The translations under genes were made by a program, and so were the position numbers. Below, piece by piece: positions 1 to 8,541 of a DNA stretch of 64,000 bases. The DNA comes from an uncultured Roseibium sp. Lineage in GTDB: Bacteria > Pseudomonadota > Alphaproteobacteria > Rhizobiales > Stappiaceae. Under the pieces are notes generated by a model. That model was not told the origin of the DNA. It worked only from the letters and a program-made list of their open reading frames with translations, and made no database searches. The stretch is from assembly GCF_947494555.1 (NCBI RefSeq), contig NZ_CANLVF010000007.1, forward strand, positions 310,001-374,000, given 5' to 3'. The stretch's first letter is position 1; every line of letters starts with the position of its first letter.

Positions 1-96
1 ATACTAGGTGAAGGATACATACGCCTTTCTTATGCGAACTCCACAGAAAACATCAAGATCGCACTTGCCCGCATAGAAAAATTCCTCGAACAGTGA
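1..96 (+). CDS. C-terminal end of a PLP-dependent class I/II aminotransferase (partial)
   Basis: Only the last 31 codons and the TGA are inside the window. The frame reads GEGYIRLSYANSTENI and then an amphipathic helix ending LARIEKFLEQ. This matches the usual end of aspartate/aromatic aminotransferases, where G-x-G-x-[IV]-R-[LI]-[SA] is followed by S-x-E-x-[IL]-x-x-[AG]-[LI]-x-R[IL]. The Arg in YIRLSY corresponds to the substrate-carboxylate-binding Arg of the family. Substrate and exact subfamily cannot be told from this fragment. No obvious terminator follows; the next gene starts 167 bases downstream. Confidence 0.75.
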   Translation: MLGEGYIRLSYANSTENIKIALARIEKFLEQ

Positions 97-145
97 GCCG
101 TATTTTTTAAGTTACTGATCCAGCCTGGTCAGCAGCGCTGAGATG

Positions 146-178
146 AGCTTATGAAAATCTCTTTGACGATCATAAGCT
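146..178. promoter_or_regulatory. Inverted repeat upstream of the diguanylate cyclase gene
   Basis: AGCTTATG at 146-153 and its exact reverse complement CATAAGCT at 171-178 are separated by 17 bases. No T-run follows, so it is not a typical rho-independent terminator for the upstream aminotransferase. It lies about 86 bases before the next start codon and could be an operator. A TTGACG hexamer at 163-168 could be part of a promoter, but no good -10 is placed for it. Function is inference. Confidence 0.3.
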
Positions 179-263
179 TACCTTACGTATCTGTTTTTTA
201 AACATTTCTTGTTTTCATTTGCACTCGAGCGAAAACCGTTGATGCAATGACGGGAGGAAATTG

Positions 264-2423
264 GTGGAGTCGATCACGCTCGATCTGGAGCAGTCTTTCG
301 GGGACTTGAACGAAGCGGTTCTTGTCACAAATCCCGAAAGAACGATTGTTTTTGCCAACAAGGCGATTGAACGGCTTTTGCGGGTCGGACAGGACGATCT
401 GATCGGCAAGACAACAAGGCGTTTTTTTGCCGACCCGGCTCAATTTGATGGGATGGCCGATCTCTATCATCGTCCGGAAGACCAGCGTCATCGCAAACTC
501 TATCCTATTGAAGCTGTTTTGGGTGACGGCACCCGCAAACAGCTTGAGGTCGTCAGCGCACCGTTGTTCGACGGATCCCGGCAGATGTGCGGTCTCCTGT
601 TTCTGGCACATGATGTCAGCGACCGGAACAAACTCGAAGCCCAGTTGAGTGACATTGTCGTGACGTTCGAGGACGCGCTGGATGCCATTCTCGAAGGATT
701 CGCGATTTACGACAGTGAAGACAGGCTGATTCTTTGCAATGACACTTACCGTGAAATCTATGAATCGTCTGCACCGGCCATGTTTCCCGGCAACCGGTTT
801 GAAGACATCTTGCGCTACGGCCTGAGCAACGATCAGTACGACACCGGCACACTGGATAAAGAGGTCTGGCTTGCCAAACGGCTGGAACAGCACCAGGCTG
901 CGGACGGTCGCGTGCTGGAACAGCAACTGGACAACGGCCGCTGGCTGAGAATCTCCGAAACACGCACGAGCACCGGCGGAATCGTTGGCATTCGCGCCGA
1001 TATCACGGAATTGAAAGAGGCCAAGGCGCTTGCCGAAAAGGCCTATCAGAACCTTCATCTCATGGCGGACAGCATGTCTGCATGTGTCGGCGAGGTCGAC
1101 CTTGAGGGCAAATGCCTGTTCCTCAACAAGACCGGGTGCGAGTGGTTCCACGGAACGTCAGAAGACCTCCTGGGTACGCGTCTGAGAGAACGGCTGCCGT
1201 GGAAAGAACGCGATGCCATCAGTTCTCTCTTCAAGCAGGCGATCAGCGGGCATAAAGCGTCGGAGGAAATCGGCCTTCACTTTCCGGACGGTGTTTTTCG
1301 TGAGTGCCAGATGGATTGCAACCCGCGTTTCAATGATGAAGGCAAAGTCGATGGCCTTGTTGTCCTCATCTCAGACATTACAAATCGCAAGAAAACCGAG
1401 CGGACGCTCGCCGAGCTTTATGCGATCACGTCCACCAGGGAACTCGGCCATGAAGACAAGATCGCAGAGATCTTGCGCCTCGGCTGCGAGCATTTTGAGC
1501 TTCCCTTCGGGATCATCAGCCGGGTGATCGGCGAGAACTACACGATAACGCACGCGCAAAGTCCCGGTAACACCATCGCTCCCGGGAAATCGTTCGAACT
1601 CAAGGACACCTATTGCACGCTGACACTCAAGGCAGATGAACCGATTGCAACGGCTCATGCGGCCGAGTCCGAATTCGCCGGTCATCCGTGCTATGAACTC
1701 TTCGGTGTCGAGACCTATATCGGTGCCCCGCTATTGGTGGACGGGATCGTCCACGGAACAATCAATTTTACGGCCCATGAGATCCGCAAACGCCCTTTTA
1801 CAACGGCCGACATACAGATCATTCGCCAGTTTGCCGATTGGATCGGCCACGAAATTGCGCGCCAGCGAGATCACCAGGCGCTTATGGATGCCAAAATCCG
1901 AATGGAGCGCATCGCAAGTATTGATGATCTGACCCAGATCTTTAACCGGCGGGCCTTTCTGGAATATGCCGAGAGGGAAATCCAGCGCTTCCGCCGATCG
2001 AAGACACCGTTTGTCGCCGTCATGATGGATATCGACAGGTTCAAGGGCATCAACGATCTGCATGGCCATGCCGCCGGCGATGAAGTCCTGAAACTGTTTG
2101 CACGCACCATCGCCAACGAACTCCGCTCCGTTGACATCTTCGGCCGTGTCGGCGGTGAAGAGTTTTGCCTGATCCTGAGCGACACGAACCTCCAGGATGG
2201 GCTGCACGTTTGTGAGCGGCTCCGGAAGCGGATTGTCCATGGTTGCCAGCTACAGGTCAAGCAGACCGTGACCTGCAGCATGGGGCTGGCGCTTTCGACC
2301 CGTGAAGACGTTGCTTTTTCATCGCTCATGCAAAAAGCCGACACGGCGCTGTACGAAGCGAAGACGACAGGGCGCAACAAATGCGTGGTCTATGCGTCGG
2401 CCCCTGACGCTGTTTCCGCATAA
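264..2423 (+). CDS. Diguanylate cyclase with PAS repeats, GAF and GGDEF domains
   Basis: The protein of about 719 residues has three PAS-like segments (about 8-125, 133-250 and 262-375), a GAF domain (about 385-545) and a C-terminal GGDEF domain (about 553-710). The active-site motif is GGEEF at residues 630-634, and RSVD lies exactly five residues before it, so both the catalytic site and the inhibitory I-site for c-di-GMP are present. It should make c-di-GMP from two GTP in response to a cytoplasmic signal sensed by PAS/GAF. I see no transmembrane segment and no EAL domain. GTG at 264 is preferred: GGAGG at 253-257 lies six bases upstream, whereas the TTG at 261 would be only three bases away. 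The sensed signal is unknown. Confidence 0.93.
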   Translation: MESITLDLEQSFGDLNEAVLVTNPERTIVFANKAIERLLRVGQDDLIGKTTRRFFADPAQFDGMADLYHRPEDQRHRKLYPIEAVLGDGTRKQLEVVSAPLFDGSRQMCGLLFLAHDVSDRNKLEAQLSDIVVTFEDALDAILEGFAIYDSEDRLILCNDTYREIYESSAPAMFPGNRFEDILRYGLSNDQYDTGTLDKEVWLAKRLEQHQAADGRVLEQQLDNGRWLRISETRTSTGGIVGIRADITELKEAKALAEKAYQNLHLMADSMSACVGEVDLEGKCLFLNKTGCEWFHGTSEDLLGTRLRERLPWKERDAISSLFKQAISGHKASEEIGLHFPDGVFRECQMDCNPRFNDEGKVDGLVVLISDITNRKKTERTLAELYAITSTRELGHEDKIAEILRLGCEHFELPFGIISRVIGENYTITHAQSPGNTIAPGKSFELKDTYCTLTLKADEPIATAHAAESEFAGHPCYELFGVETYIGAPLLVDGIVHGTINFTAHEIRKRPFTTADIQIIRQFADWIGHEIARQRDHQALMDAKIRMERIASIDDLTQIFNRRAFLEYAEREIQRFRRSKTPFVAVMMDIDRFKGINDLHGHAAGDEVLKLFARTIANELRSVDIFGRVGGEEFCLILSDTNLQDGLHVCERLRKRIVHGCQLQVKQTVTCSMGLALSTREDVAFSSLMQKADTALYEAKTTGRNKCVVYASAPDAVSA

Positions 2424-2510
2424 ATTTCATGCGAGATTATTGTCCGGCGCGGCGGCGGCATGCTTTTTGGCAACAAACGGAGCGCCAACGCTTAAACGCA
2501 CGGACAGCGA

Positions 2511-3602
2511 TCAGTCCGCCAGCCTTTGCGCAAGACGAACACCTGGCGGCGGCGAGCTCTCTCTGATCCGCAGTTCAGGTTCAATGACGATCGGTTTATT
2601 CGGAACACGGTCGCCGGCAACCTGCCTTAGAAGGGTCAGCGCCGCGAGGCGCCCGATCTTGTCCGGCTGATTGGCCACTGTCGTCAGGGCGGGCGTTCTC
2701 GCGTCCGCGCCATCGATGTCGTCGTAACCTGTAATCGCCATGTCCGGTCCCGGTTCGATACCGGCGCGCCGAAACGTTGTCATCATGCCGAAAGCGACCA
2801 GATCGTTGAAGCCGACAATCGCGGTCGGCCGCTCGTCGGCGTTCATGATGGCAGGAACAGCCGCGCGCCCGTCGGCCTGAGTCATGAGTTCCGGCAGATC
2901 CACCTGCATGTCCGGATCGATACCGGCGTCTTTCAGGGCCTTGCGCCATCCTTCATTCCGGTGGCGGCCTGTCGAGCTGTCCCGGCGCCCGCCTACCATG
3001 CCGATTTTGGTGTGTCCCTGTGCGAGCAGGTGCTTGGTGATCTGATAGGTTCCGGCAAGATCATCGCCACGCACACAAGGTGCCCAGACACCCGGGACCT
3101 CACGCGCGACCAGCGTCACCGGTATCCCCTGGTCAACGAGCCGATTGATTTCTTCAGCCGTTGTACCGACCGACGGACACAGAATCAAACCGTCCGCCCT
3201 GTGCTGGAGCAACGTGTTCACAAAACCCCGCTGACGCTTCACGTCATCCCGGTGGTTGCAGATGAAGATCATCTGTCCCTGCTCCTCGAGCACATCTTCC
3301 AGCGCCGAAAAGACTTCTGCAAAATACGGATTGAGAATGTCGTGGACCGCAACGCCGACAATCTGGCTGCGTGACGTGCGCAGCGAAGCCGCCGACCGGT
3401 TATAGATGTAACCGATCTCTTCGGCAGTCTGCTTTACTTTTTCCCGGGTTTCTTCGGCCACAAGCGGGCTGTCACGCAACGCAAGCGAGACCGTCGCCGT
3501 CGATATTCCGAGCTGATCGGCAATATGGCCAAGCGTCAGCCTTTTTCCGGGCTTCGGTGGCAAGTCCGATTGCGATGTCGTGGAGTCTTTGTCTTCTGAC
3601 AT
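2511..3602 (-). CDS. LacI-family transcriptional regulator
   Basis: The 363-residue protein has a LacI HTH at about residues 22-70 (LTLGHIADQLGISTATVSLA, then the hinge GYIYNRSAASLR) and a periplasmic-binding-protein-like effector domain (about 80-345). These domains bind a palindromic operator and a small sugar-like effector. An N-terminal tail of about 20 polar residues precedes the HTH. The gene converges with the diguanylate cyclase, and the genes upstream of it (OmpA lipoprotein, L,D-transpeptidase) are not an obvious catabolic target. Its recognition helix (TVSLAL) and hinge resemble those of the LacI protein at 50981-51988. The target is not visible here; it may regulate in trans. Confidence 0.93.
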   Translation of the reverse strand: MSEDKDSTTSQSDLPPKPGKRLTLGHIADQLGISTATVSLALRDSPLVAEETREKVKQTAEEIGYIYNRSAASLRTSRSQIVGVAVHDILNPYFAEVFSALEDVLEEQGQMIFICNHRDDVKRQRGFVNTLLQHRADGLILCPSVGTTAEEINRLVDQGIPVTLVAREVPGVWAPCVRGDDLAGTYQITKHLLAQGHTKIGMVGGRRDSSTGRHRNEGWRKALKDAGIDPDMQVDLPELMTQADGRAAVPAIMNADERPTAIVGFNDLVAFGMMTTFRRAGIEPGPDMAITGYDDIDGADARTPALTTVANQPDKIGRLAALTLLRQVAGDRVPNKPIVIEPELRIRESSPPPGVRLAQRLAD

Positions 3603-3680
3603 TCAACAGTCTCTATTTCCGCGGCGGTTGGGTGGACCGATATATCCCCCAGCCGCTGCGGTAAACAGACAATTTGTCGG

Positions 3681-4214
3681 CTATCGCGCCTGGGGCGCCG
3701 ATTCGTCGAATTCTTCCCGCAAATTGACAACCACCCGGCGGTTCTGAGACTGGCACTCGATGGACGCACAATCGGTTACCGGACGCTCAACACCGTAGCC
3801 CTTCGACCACAGGCGTTTCGGACTGACACCCAGCGAGACCAACTCGGCCATGACCGCGTCGGCCCTTTGCGCAGAAAGTGTTTTCTGAGCGGCTTCGCTG
3901 CCCGGATCGTCCGAATGACCCTGTACCTTCACCAGCCACTTACGGTTCCGCTTGAGCCAGTCTGCCTGGTTCTTGATTGTCATCTTGGCTTCTTCAGTGA
4001 CCACCGCCGATCCGCGGTCGAAATAAACACGCCGACCGACATTGATGATGAACTCTTCCTCAGAGCCTGTAGAAATCTCGCCAAAACCCGCGGCCGGTGC
4101 ATTTGTGACATCCGGCGATGACAGGCTTCCCGCCGTGTTACAGGCAGCCAGCCCCAACACGCAGAAAGCGGCGATCAACGCACTCCGGCCCCATAGGCCA
4201 ATCCAATTTCCCAA
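3681..4214 (-). CDS. OmpA-family outer membrane lipoprotein
   Basis: The 177-residue protein has a signal peptide with a lipobox ending LAAC (Cys25), so it should be lipidated and sent to the outer membrane. Residues about 57-168 form an OmpA C-terminal peptidoglycan-binding domain: YFDRGSAVV, GHSDDPGSE, LSAQRADAV, GYGVERPV and QNRRVVV can be read in order. In the usual second Asp position the sequence has SEAA instead of the common SxAYN, while the Arg of AQRA is kept. The architecture resembles Pal, but no Tol genes are nearby, so it is probably a Pal-like paralogue tethering the envelope. The L,D-transpeptidase gene upstream on the same strand also concerns the cell wall. Confidence 0.88.
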   Translation of the reverse strand: MGNWIGLWGRSALIAAFCVLGLAACNTAGSLSSPDVTNAPAAGFGEISTGSEEEFIINVGRRVYFDRGSAVVTEEAKMTIKNQADWLKRNRKWLVKVQGHSDDPGSEAAQKTLSAQRADAVMAELVSLGVSPKRLWSKGYGVERPVTDCASIECQSQNRRVVVNLREEFDESAPQAR

Positions 4215-4257
4215 GAATGCCCCCCAGAATTTCCCTTATTCCACACACGTGCCGGCA

Positions 4258-4902
4258 TCAGCCGGCATTTGCACCCAAATGTTCAAGAACAAGAACCGCG
4301 GTTCCCTTTGGACAACGCTGATAAAGATCGATGATGTCTTCCGGCAGCATGCGGATGCATCCGCTGGACACATCGTGTCCAATACTCCAGGGCTCGAGCG
4401 TTCCATGCAGGCGATAGCCCGTATCACCACCGTTGTTGTAAAGGTAGAGTGCCCGCGGACCCAAGGGGTTGTTTGCCGCACCGCCTTCGACCCGGCGCGG
4501 CAGTTCCGGCTGACGCTTCAGCATTTCAGGCGGCGGAACCCAGCGCGGCCAGAGCGCTTTTCGGTCAATCCGGGCACGGCCATACCACTTGAAACCCTCG
4601 CGGCCAACGCCGACGCCGTACCTCAACGCGGTGTTGTTTTCCCAGATCCAATAGAGAAAGTGATTCTTGGTATCCACGACCACAGTCCCGGGAGGTTCCG
4701 GGCTGAAATATTTGACCATCTGGCGACGCCAGACAGGGTCAATACGCTTCAGATTTGTCCGACGGTATTGATGTCCATTGTCCTGCTGATAGCCGTTGAA
4801 ATACGCGTTTGCGGCTGCATTGGCCTGCGCCAGTTGCGGCAACGCAAAGGTCCCCGCAACTGCTGCGGCTCCTCCTAAAAAAGTTCGGCGATCAATTGCC
4901 AT
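4258..4902 (-). CDS. L,D-transpeptidase (YkuD family) with Tat signal
   Basis: The 214-residue protein starts with a twin-arginine signal (DRRTFLGGAAA) ending near ALPQLAQANA. The YkuD domain covers about residues 70-208 and contains the catalytic motif: His166 in RLHGT and the SSGCIRM box with Cys182. The family crosslinks peptidoglycan (3-3 links) or attaches proteins to it in the periplasm. The nearby REGFKWYGRARI and LGPRALYLY segments are typical of the ErfK/YbiS/YcfS/YnhG type. AGGAGGA precedes the ATG. It shares the strand with the OmpA-like lipoprotein 43 bases downstream, so the two are probably co-transcribed envelope genes. Confidence 0.93.
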   Translation of the reverse strand: MAIDRRTFLGGAAAVAGTFALPQLAQANAAANAYFNGYQQDNGHQYRRTNLKRIDPVWRRQMVKYFSPEPPGTVVVDTKNHFLYWIWENNTALRYGVGVGREGFKWYGRARIDRKALWPRWVPPPEMLKRQPELPRRVEGGAANNPLGPRALYLYNNGGDTGYRLHGTLEPWSIGHDVSSGCIRMLPEDIIDLYQRCPKGTAVLVLEHLGANAG

Positions 4903-5064
4903 CCCATTCCTCCTAGACAGGTTGGTGAGCGAAATTCACCTAGGGTCCACGCCAGCCGTCATTAAGAGGGAAACTCTCGCGAGCCGTCAACCGCCAAGCT
5001 GAGAATGTGTTGAACTTCAACCCGGAGAAAGAACGATTATCGTCAAAATTACGGATGCAATCCT

Positions 5065-5970
5065 TCAGATCCCGCGAATACGTTCCCGGTAGAGAATGTA
5101 GAGACCCGACCCGACAACGATAGAGGCACCGATCAGCGTAAGCGCCCCAGGCACATCGCCGAATACCAGATATCCAAGGCCCACCATCCAAACGATCTGT
5201 GTGTAGATAAAGGGAGCCAGCACGGGCGCGGGCGCCATTCTGTGGGCAATGATGAAGAGAAAATGTCCCCCACCGCCAAAGACGCCAGTCGCGAACAACA
5301 AAACCCAGCTCCAGATATCCGGCGGTGTCACCCAGACGGACAACCCTGCCGGCGTCATCGCAACGGCCGCCACGATACCAGAGAGGATAAGCATCCCGGC
5401 GGAACTGTCGGTCGCGGTCAGCTGACGCGTAAGAATTGCGTAAATCGCGTAAAAGACCATGGAGGCAACAGAATAGATGGCAGCCCAGTGCATGCCGCCC
5501 AATCCTGGTTGCGTCACCACGAGGACACCAAAAAAGCCGACGGCAATCGCCGCCCAGCGCCTTGGCCCTGCCCATTCGCCCAGGACAGGTCCCGCAAGCG
5601 CTGTGATGACAAACGGCGCTGCGAACATGATTGCAGTGGTTTCAGCCAGTTGCAGATGCCGGACCGCGAGAAAATTGAAAATGGTAATGCCCAGAAGACA
5701 AAAAGACCTGACGATCTGCAGAACCGGTCTTCTGGTTTTTAAAAGAGATGTGTTGCTCCAAACGCGAAATAGAACGAACGACAGGAGCACATGACTGACA
5801 AAGCGCAGCCAGACGATCTGCAGCGTTGGAACCGTTTCGATAAGATACTTTGCCGTTGCGTCCAGCAGCGAAAAGCAAAGACAGGCAAGGACGATCAGAC
5901 CAATCCCCGCCAGAGGCGCCACCTGCGGCACCGATACCTTTTCCTGAACGCCCCGGGACTCGTCCCTCAT
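5065..5970 (-). CDS. EamA/DMT-superfamily transporter
   Basis: The 301-residue membrane protein has ten predicted hydrophobic segments in two EamA repeats (about 18-150 and 160-295). Family signs include the early LLDATAKYLI segment, FLAVRHLQLAETTAIMFAAP at the end of repeat one, and HRMAPAPVLAPFIYTQIVWM in repeat two. These are inner-membrane drug/metabolite exporters; the substrate cannot be predicted. The gene is divergent from the alkyltransferase gene across about 130 bases. The start at 5970 is the first ATG; a shorter N-terminus starting closer to the first membrane helix is possible. Confidence 0.9.
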   Translation of the reverse strand: MRDESRGVQEKVSVPQVAPLAGIGLIVLACLCFSLLDATAKYLIETVPTLQIVWLRFVSHVLLSFVLFRVWSNTSLLKTRRPVLQIVRSFCLLGITIFNFLAVRHLQLAETTAIMFAAPFVITALAGPVLGEWAGPRRWAAIAVGFFGVLVVTQPGLGGMHWAAIYSVASMVFYAIYAILTRQLTATDSSAGMLILSGIVAAVAMTPAGLSVWVTPPDIWSWVLLFATGVFGGGGHFLFIIAHRMAPAPVLAPFIYTQIVWMVGLGYLVFGDVPGALTLIGASIVVGSGLYILYRERIRGI

Positions 5971-6101
5971 CAGCAGTTGATCCTGTCCAAATCATCCGCA
6001 GATGAAAACACGAGGAAGGCCGGACACCGGCAAATGAGAGTGTCCGCTTGAGATCGGACCGGCAACCCTCTAGAGATTTATCTAGCGAAGCGGGAGCCGG
6101 A

Positions 6102-6557
6102 ATGCCTGTCACGGATATCGAAACATGGCTGGGACGCCTTTCCATTCACGAAACCGAAGGCGCAATCACCCAATTACAATGGGACGGCGCAAAACGCCAA
6201 GAAGAAACCCCCTTGCTCCGGGAAGCAGCATCGCAGGTTACGGCCTACCTTGACGGACAACTCAAGGAATTCGATCTGCCGCTTGCACCCAGGGGCGGGG
6301 AATTGCACCAGGCGGTCTTCAAGGCAATGCTTGAAATACCCTATGGCAACACGCGCACTTACGGGGACGTCGCGAAAGAACTGAATACCTACGGTCAGCC
6401 TGTCGGTCAGGCCTGCGGTGCCAATCCGATCCCCATCATCATTCCCTGCCACCGTATCCTGTCAGTCAACGGACTTGGTGGCTATTCAGGCTCAGGCGGT
6501 CTTGATACAAAAATCGCATTGCTCAAACTGGAAGGCGGATATCCGTTTCTCGTTTGA
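6102..6557 (+). CDS. ogt: Methylated-DNA--[protein]-cysteine S-methyltransferase (Ogt type)
   Basis: The 151-residue protein has the alkyltransferase active site IIPCHRIL with acceptor Cys116, preceded by the PYGNTRTYGDVA and ACGANP segments of the DNA-binding fold. It removes methyl or alkyl groups from O6-guanine by irreversible transfer to the cysteine. There is no Ada N-terminal zinc domain, so it is an Ogt/AGT-type repair enzyme rather than a regulator. ATG at 6102 is preferred, with GGGAG six to ten bases before it; an upstream in-frame TTG at 6048 would add a poorly conserved tail. It is divergent from the EamA transporter. Confidence 0.93.
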   Translation: MPVTDIETWLGRLSIHETEGAITQLQWDGAKRQEETPLLREAASQVTAYLDGQLKEFDLPLAPRGGELHQAVFKAMLEIPYGNTRTYGDVAKELNTYGQPVGQACGANPIPIIIPCHRILSVNGLGGYSGSGGLDTKIALLKLEGGYPFLV

Positions 6558-6783
6558 ACGAGGAGGGTCCCGAATCGACACCCGAGCGGTATCGGCTATT
6601 GGATACTGATTGGTTGGTGGCCACTCTTCGCCAACTGGTTTCGACGGCGATTTGTCTCGGGAAAGCGCTGCCGTCAGCTCTTTTTTCATCCGAATACGGG
6701 CAGACACTTGCAAGTGCAGTCGGCCTGTCGCAAACACATCATACGTTTTCGTCCGGCAATCTATCACCTGCTAAGGAGCGGCC

Positions 6784-7764
6784 ATGAGCGGATTACTTGC
6801 CCTTCTCGATGACATCGCAGCTATTGCAAAGGTTGCTGCCGCATCCGTTGACGATGTGCTGGGTCAAGCTGCGAAGGCAGGATCCAAGGCAGCCGGAGCC
6901 GTCATCGACGATGCGGCCGTGACACCAAAATATGTCACGGGCTTCAGTCCTGCACGTGAACTCCCGATCGTCTGGCGCATCGCACGGGGCTCGCTCAAGA
7001 ACAAATTGCTGTTCCTGTTACCTGTTGGCTTGGCCCTGAACGAATTCGCGCCGTGGACAATCACACCGCTTCTGATGCTTGGCGGCGCTTATCTGTGTTT
7101 TGAAGGCGCCGAAAAGGTGCACCACCTGTTCGCGCACAAGGAAAACCATGTCGCGGATCTGCCGTTGGAAGAAGCGGTCGACGCCGTCCATCTGGAAGAA
7201 CAGAAGGTATCGGGCGCGATCAAGACCGATTTCATCCTGTCGGCCGAAATCATGACGATTGCGCTCTCGGAAATCCCGGAAAGCAATATCTGGATGGAAG
7301 CAGCAACACTTGCTGTGGTCGCGATCGGCATCACGGTCATGGTCTACGGGTCGGTCGCCCTGATCGTGAAGGCCGACGATGTCGGATTGATGATGTCGTC
7401 AAAGGGCCGTCTGTCGGTTGTCCGTGCGCTTGGACGCGGCATCGTCAAAGCGATGCCGGGCTTCTTGAAACTCCTGATGGTCGTCGGTACGGCGGCGATG
7501 CTCTGGGTCGGAGGTTCCATCGTTATCCACGGCCTCAAGGAACTCGGTGTGAAGTGGCTCTACGGCACGATCCACGATATCGCCCACGCCGTTGCCCACT
7601 CTGTCGGCCAGATCGAAGGCTTCATAGCCTGGGCAACGACCGCCTCCCTAGACGGTGTCTTCGGGCTGATCCTGGGGCTGATCCTGATACCGGTGGTCAG
7701 CAAGGTGATCCTGCCGATCTGGAATTCGTTCCGAAAAGATTCAGACAAGGTCAGCGAGCACTGA
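6784..7764 (+). CDS. DUF808 family membrane protein (YedI-like)
   Basis: The 326-residue protein matches the DUF808/YedI family along its whole length: the N-terminus GLLALLDDIAAIAKVAAASV, the segment DDAAVTPKYVTGF, the PIVWRIARGSLKNK segment, and LEEQKVSGAIKTDFILSAEI. Several strongly hydrophobic stretches (about 80-110, 165-200, 225-255 and 290-315) indicate an inner-membrane protein. The biochemical role of this family is not established. AAGGAG lies six bases before the ATG. About 226 bases between the alkyltransferase and this gene hold no convincing gene. A GC-rich hairpin follows the stop codon. Confidence 0.9.
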   Translation: MSGLLALLDDIAAIAKVAAASVDDVLGQAAKAGSKAAGAVIDDAAVTPKYVTGFSPARELPIVWRIARGSLKNKLLFLLPVGLALNEFAPWTITPLLMLGGAYLCFEGAEKVHHLFAHKENHVADLPLEEAVDAVHLEEQKVSGAIKTDFILSAEIMTIALSEIPESNIWMEAATLAVVAIGITVMVYGSVALIVKADDVGLMMSSKGRLSVVRALGRGIVKAMPGFLKLLMVVGTAAMLWVGGSIVIHGLKELGVKWLYGTIHDIAHAVAHSVGQIEGFIAWATTASLDGVFGLILGLILIPVVSKVILPIWNSFRKDSDKVSEH

Positions 7765-7773
7765 ACATGATCC

Positions 7774-7795
7774 GCCGGGTCCGTCGGGACCCGGC
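7774..7795. terminator. Strong GC hairpin between convergent genes, without a T-run
   Basis: GCCGGGTCC at 7774-7782 pairs perfectly with GGACCCGGC at 7787-7795 around a GTCG loop. It lies 10 bases after the DUF808 stop and 46 bases after the end of the minus-strand methyltransferase. Neither strand has a clear U-run after the stem, so if it ends transcription it would do so with a factor or act as an RNA-end stabiliser for both genes. Confidence 0.45.
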
Positions 7796-7840
7796 AAAGG
7801 CGCTCGCGCTGGCGTAGCAATCTCTCTCTTGTGTCCGACG

Positions 7841-8485
7841 TCACGAGCCGGGAGGCTGTAGTAACCAGGCGTGCTCCTTGCCGGAGCACCGCTCTGCGAG
7901 TGGTCCGGAAATCGGCACGCTTGCGAGGTGTTCGATCGAAAATCCATCCTCAAAAAGACTGCGAATTTCATTCTCCGGAACTGAAAAGGGGGGCCCATCC
8001 ATCTGCGACTGGTCGTAGTCGTAGGTCACCAACAGACGCGGCACTTGAGGACACAGCCTACGCAGGTGAGTGACATAGGCGGTACGCATTTGCGGCGGGA
8101 GCGCAACCAGCGCCGCGCGATCGTAAACCGCATCGACGGACCCGAGATCATCTGCGGTCAGCTCAAACAGATCGCCTGCCCAGAGTGTGAGATTGCCTTT
8201 TGAATATCGTACAAGCGCGCTGTACTGCGTTATGTCCGGCGTCACCTCAAAACGATCGAAGACTGCTTCGACTGCGTCGACATTGATCTCAGCGCCGCTA
8301 ACGCGCAAGCCCCTCGCGAGAAGCCAGTCGAGGTCAACGGCCTTTCCGCACAACGGCACAAATACATGTGCACCCGGCATTTGTCCCAAAGCGTCGAAAT
8401 GTTCGCTGAGATGCCGGTTGGGCGCGCCTTCATGAAAGCCGATCTTTCCTTCCTGCCAACGCTGCTGCCAGAACGCTTTTTCCAT
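7841..8485 (-). CDS. tpm: Thiopurine S-methyltransferase family protein
   Basis: The 214-residue protein reads as a bacterial TPMT: the N-terminus MEKAFWQQRWQEGKIGFHEG, then FVPLCGKAVDLDWLLARG and SGAEINVDAVEAVF of the SAM-binding Rossmann fold, and the VYDRAALVALPP segment. The family transfers methyl groups from SAM to thiopurines and, in some bacteria, to selenium or tellurium compounds. ATG at 8485 is chosen because it starts the conserved N-terminus; 14 extra codons upstream (from 8527) look unconserved. The next gene upstream on the same strand is a TauE/SafE exporter 57 bases away, so they may be co-transcribed. Confidence 0.9.
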   Translation of the reverse strand: MEKAFWQQRWQEGKIGFHEGAPNRHLSEHFDALGQMPGAHVFVPLCGKAVDLDWLLARGLRVSGAEINVDAVEAVFDRFEVTPDITQYSALVRYSKGNLTLWAGDLFELTADDLGSVDAVYDRAALVALPPQMRTAYVTHLRRLCPQVPRLLVTYDYDQSQMDGPPFSVPENEIRSLFEDGFSIEHLASVPISGPLAERCSGKEHAWLLQPPGS

Positions 8486-8541
8486 GACTTTGAAAACTCC
8501 GTAGTGAAAGTCGGCTGCAAGGCGCACCGCCTGATTTCTGT

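Noticed and set aside
198..1151. Minus-strand open frame of 317 codons over the diguanylate cyclase
   Set aside because: Antisense shadow of the PAS region; no start signal or conserved content.
6558..6783. Possible 77-codon plus-strand gene before the DUF808 gene
   Set aside because: It overlaps both neighbours and has no domain or credible start; more likely leader sequence.
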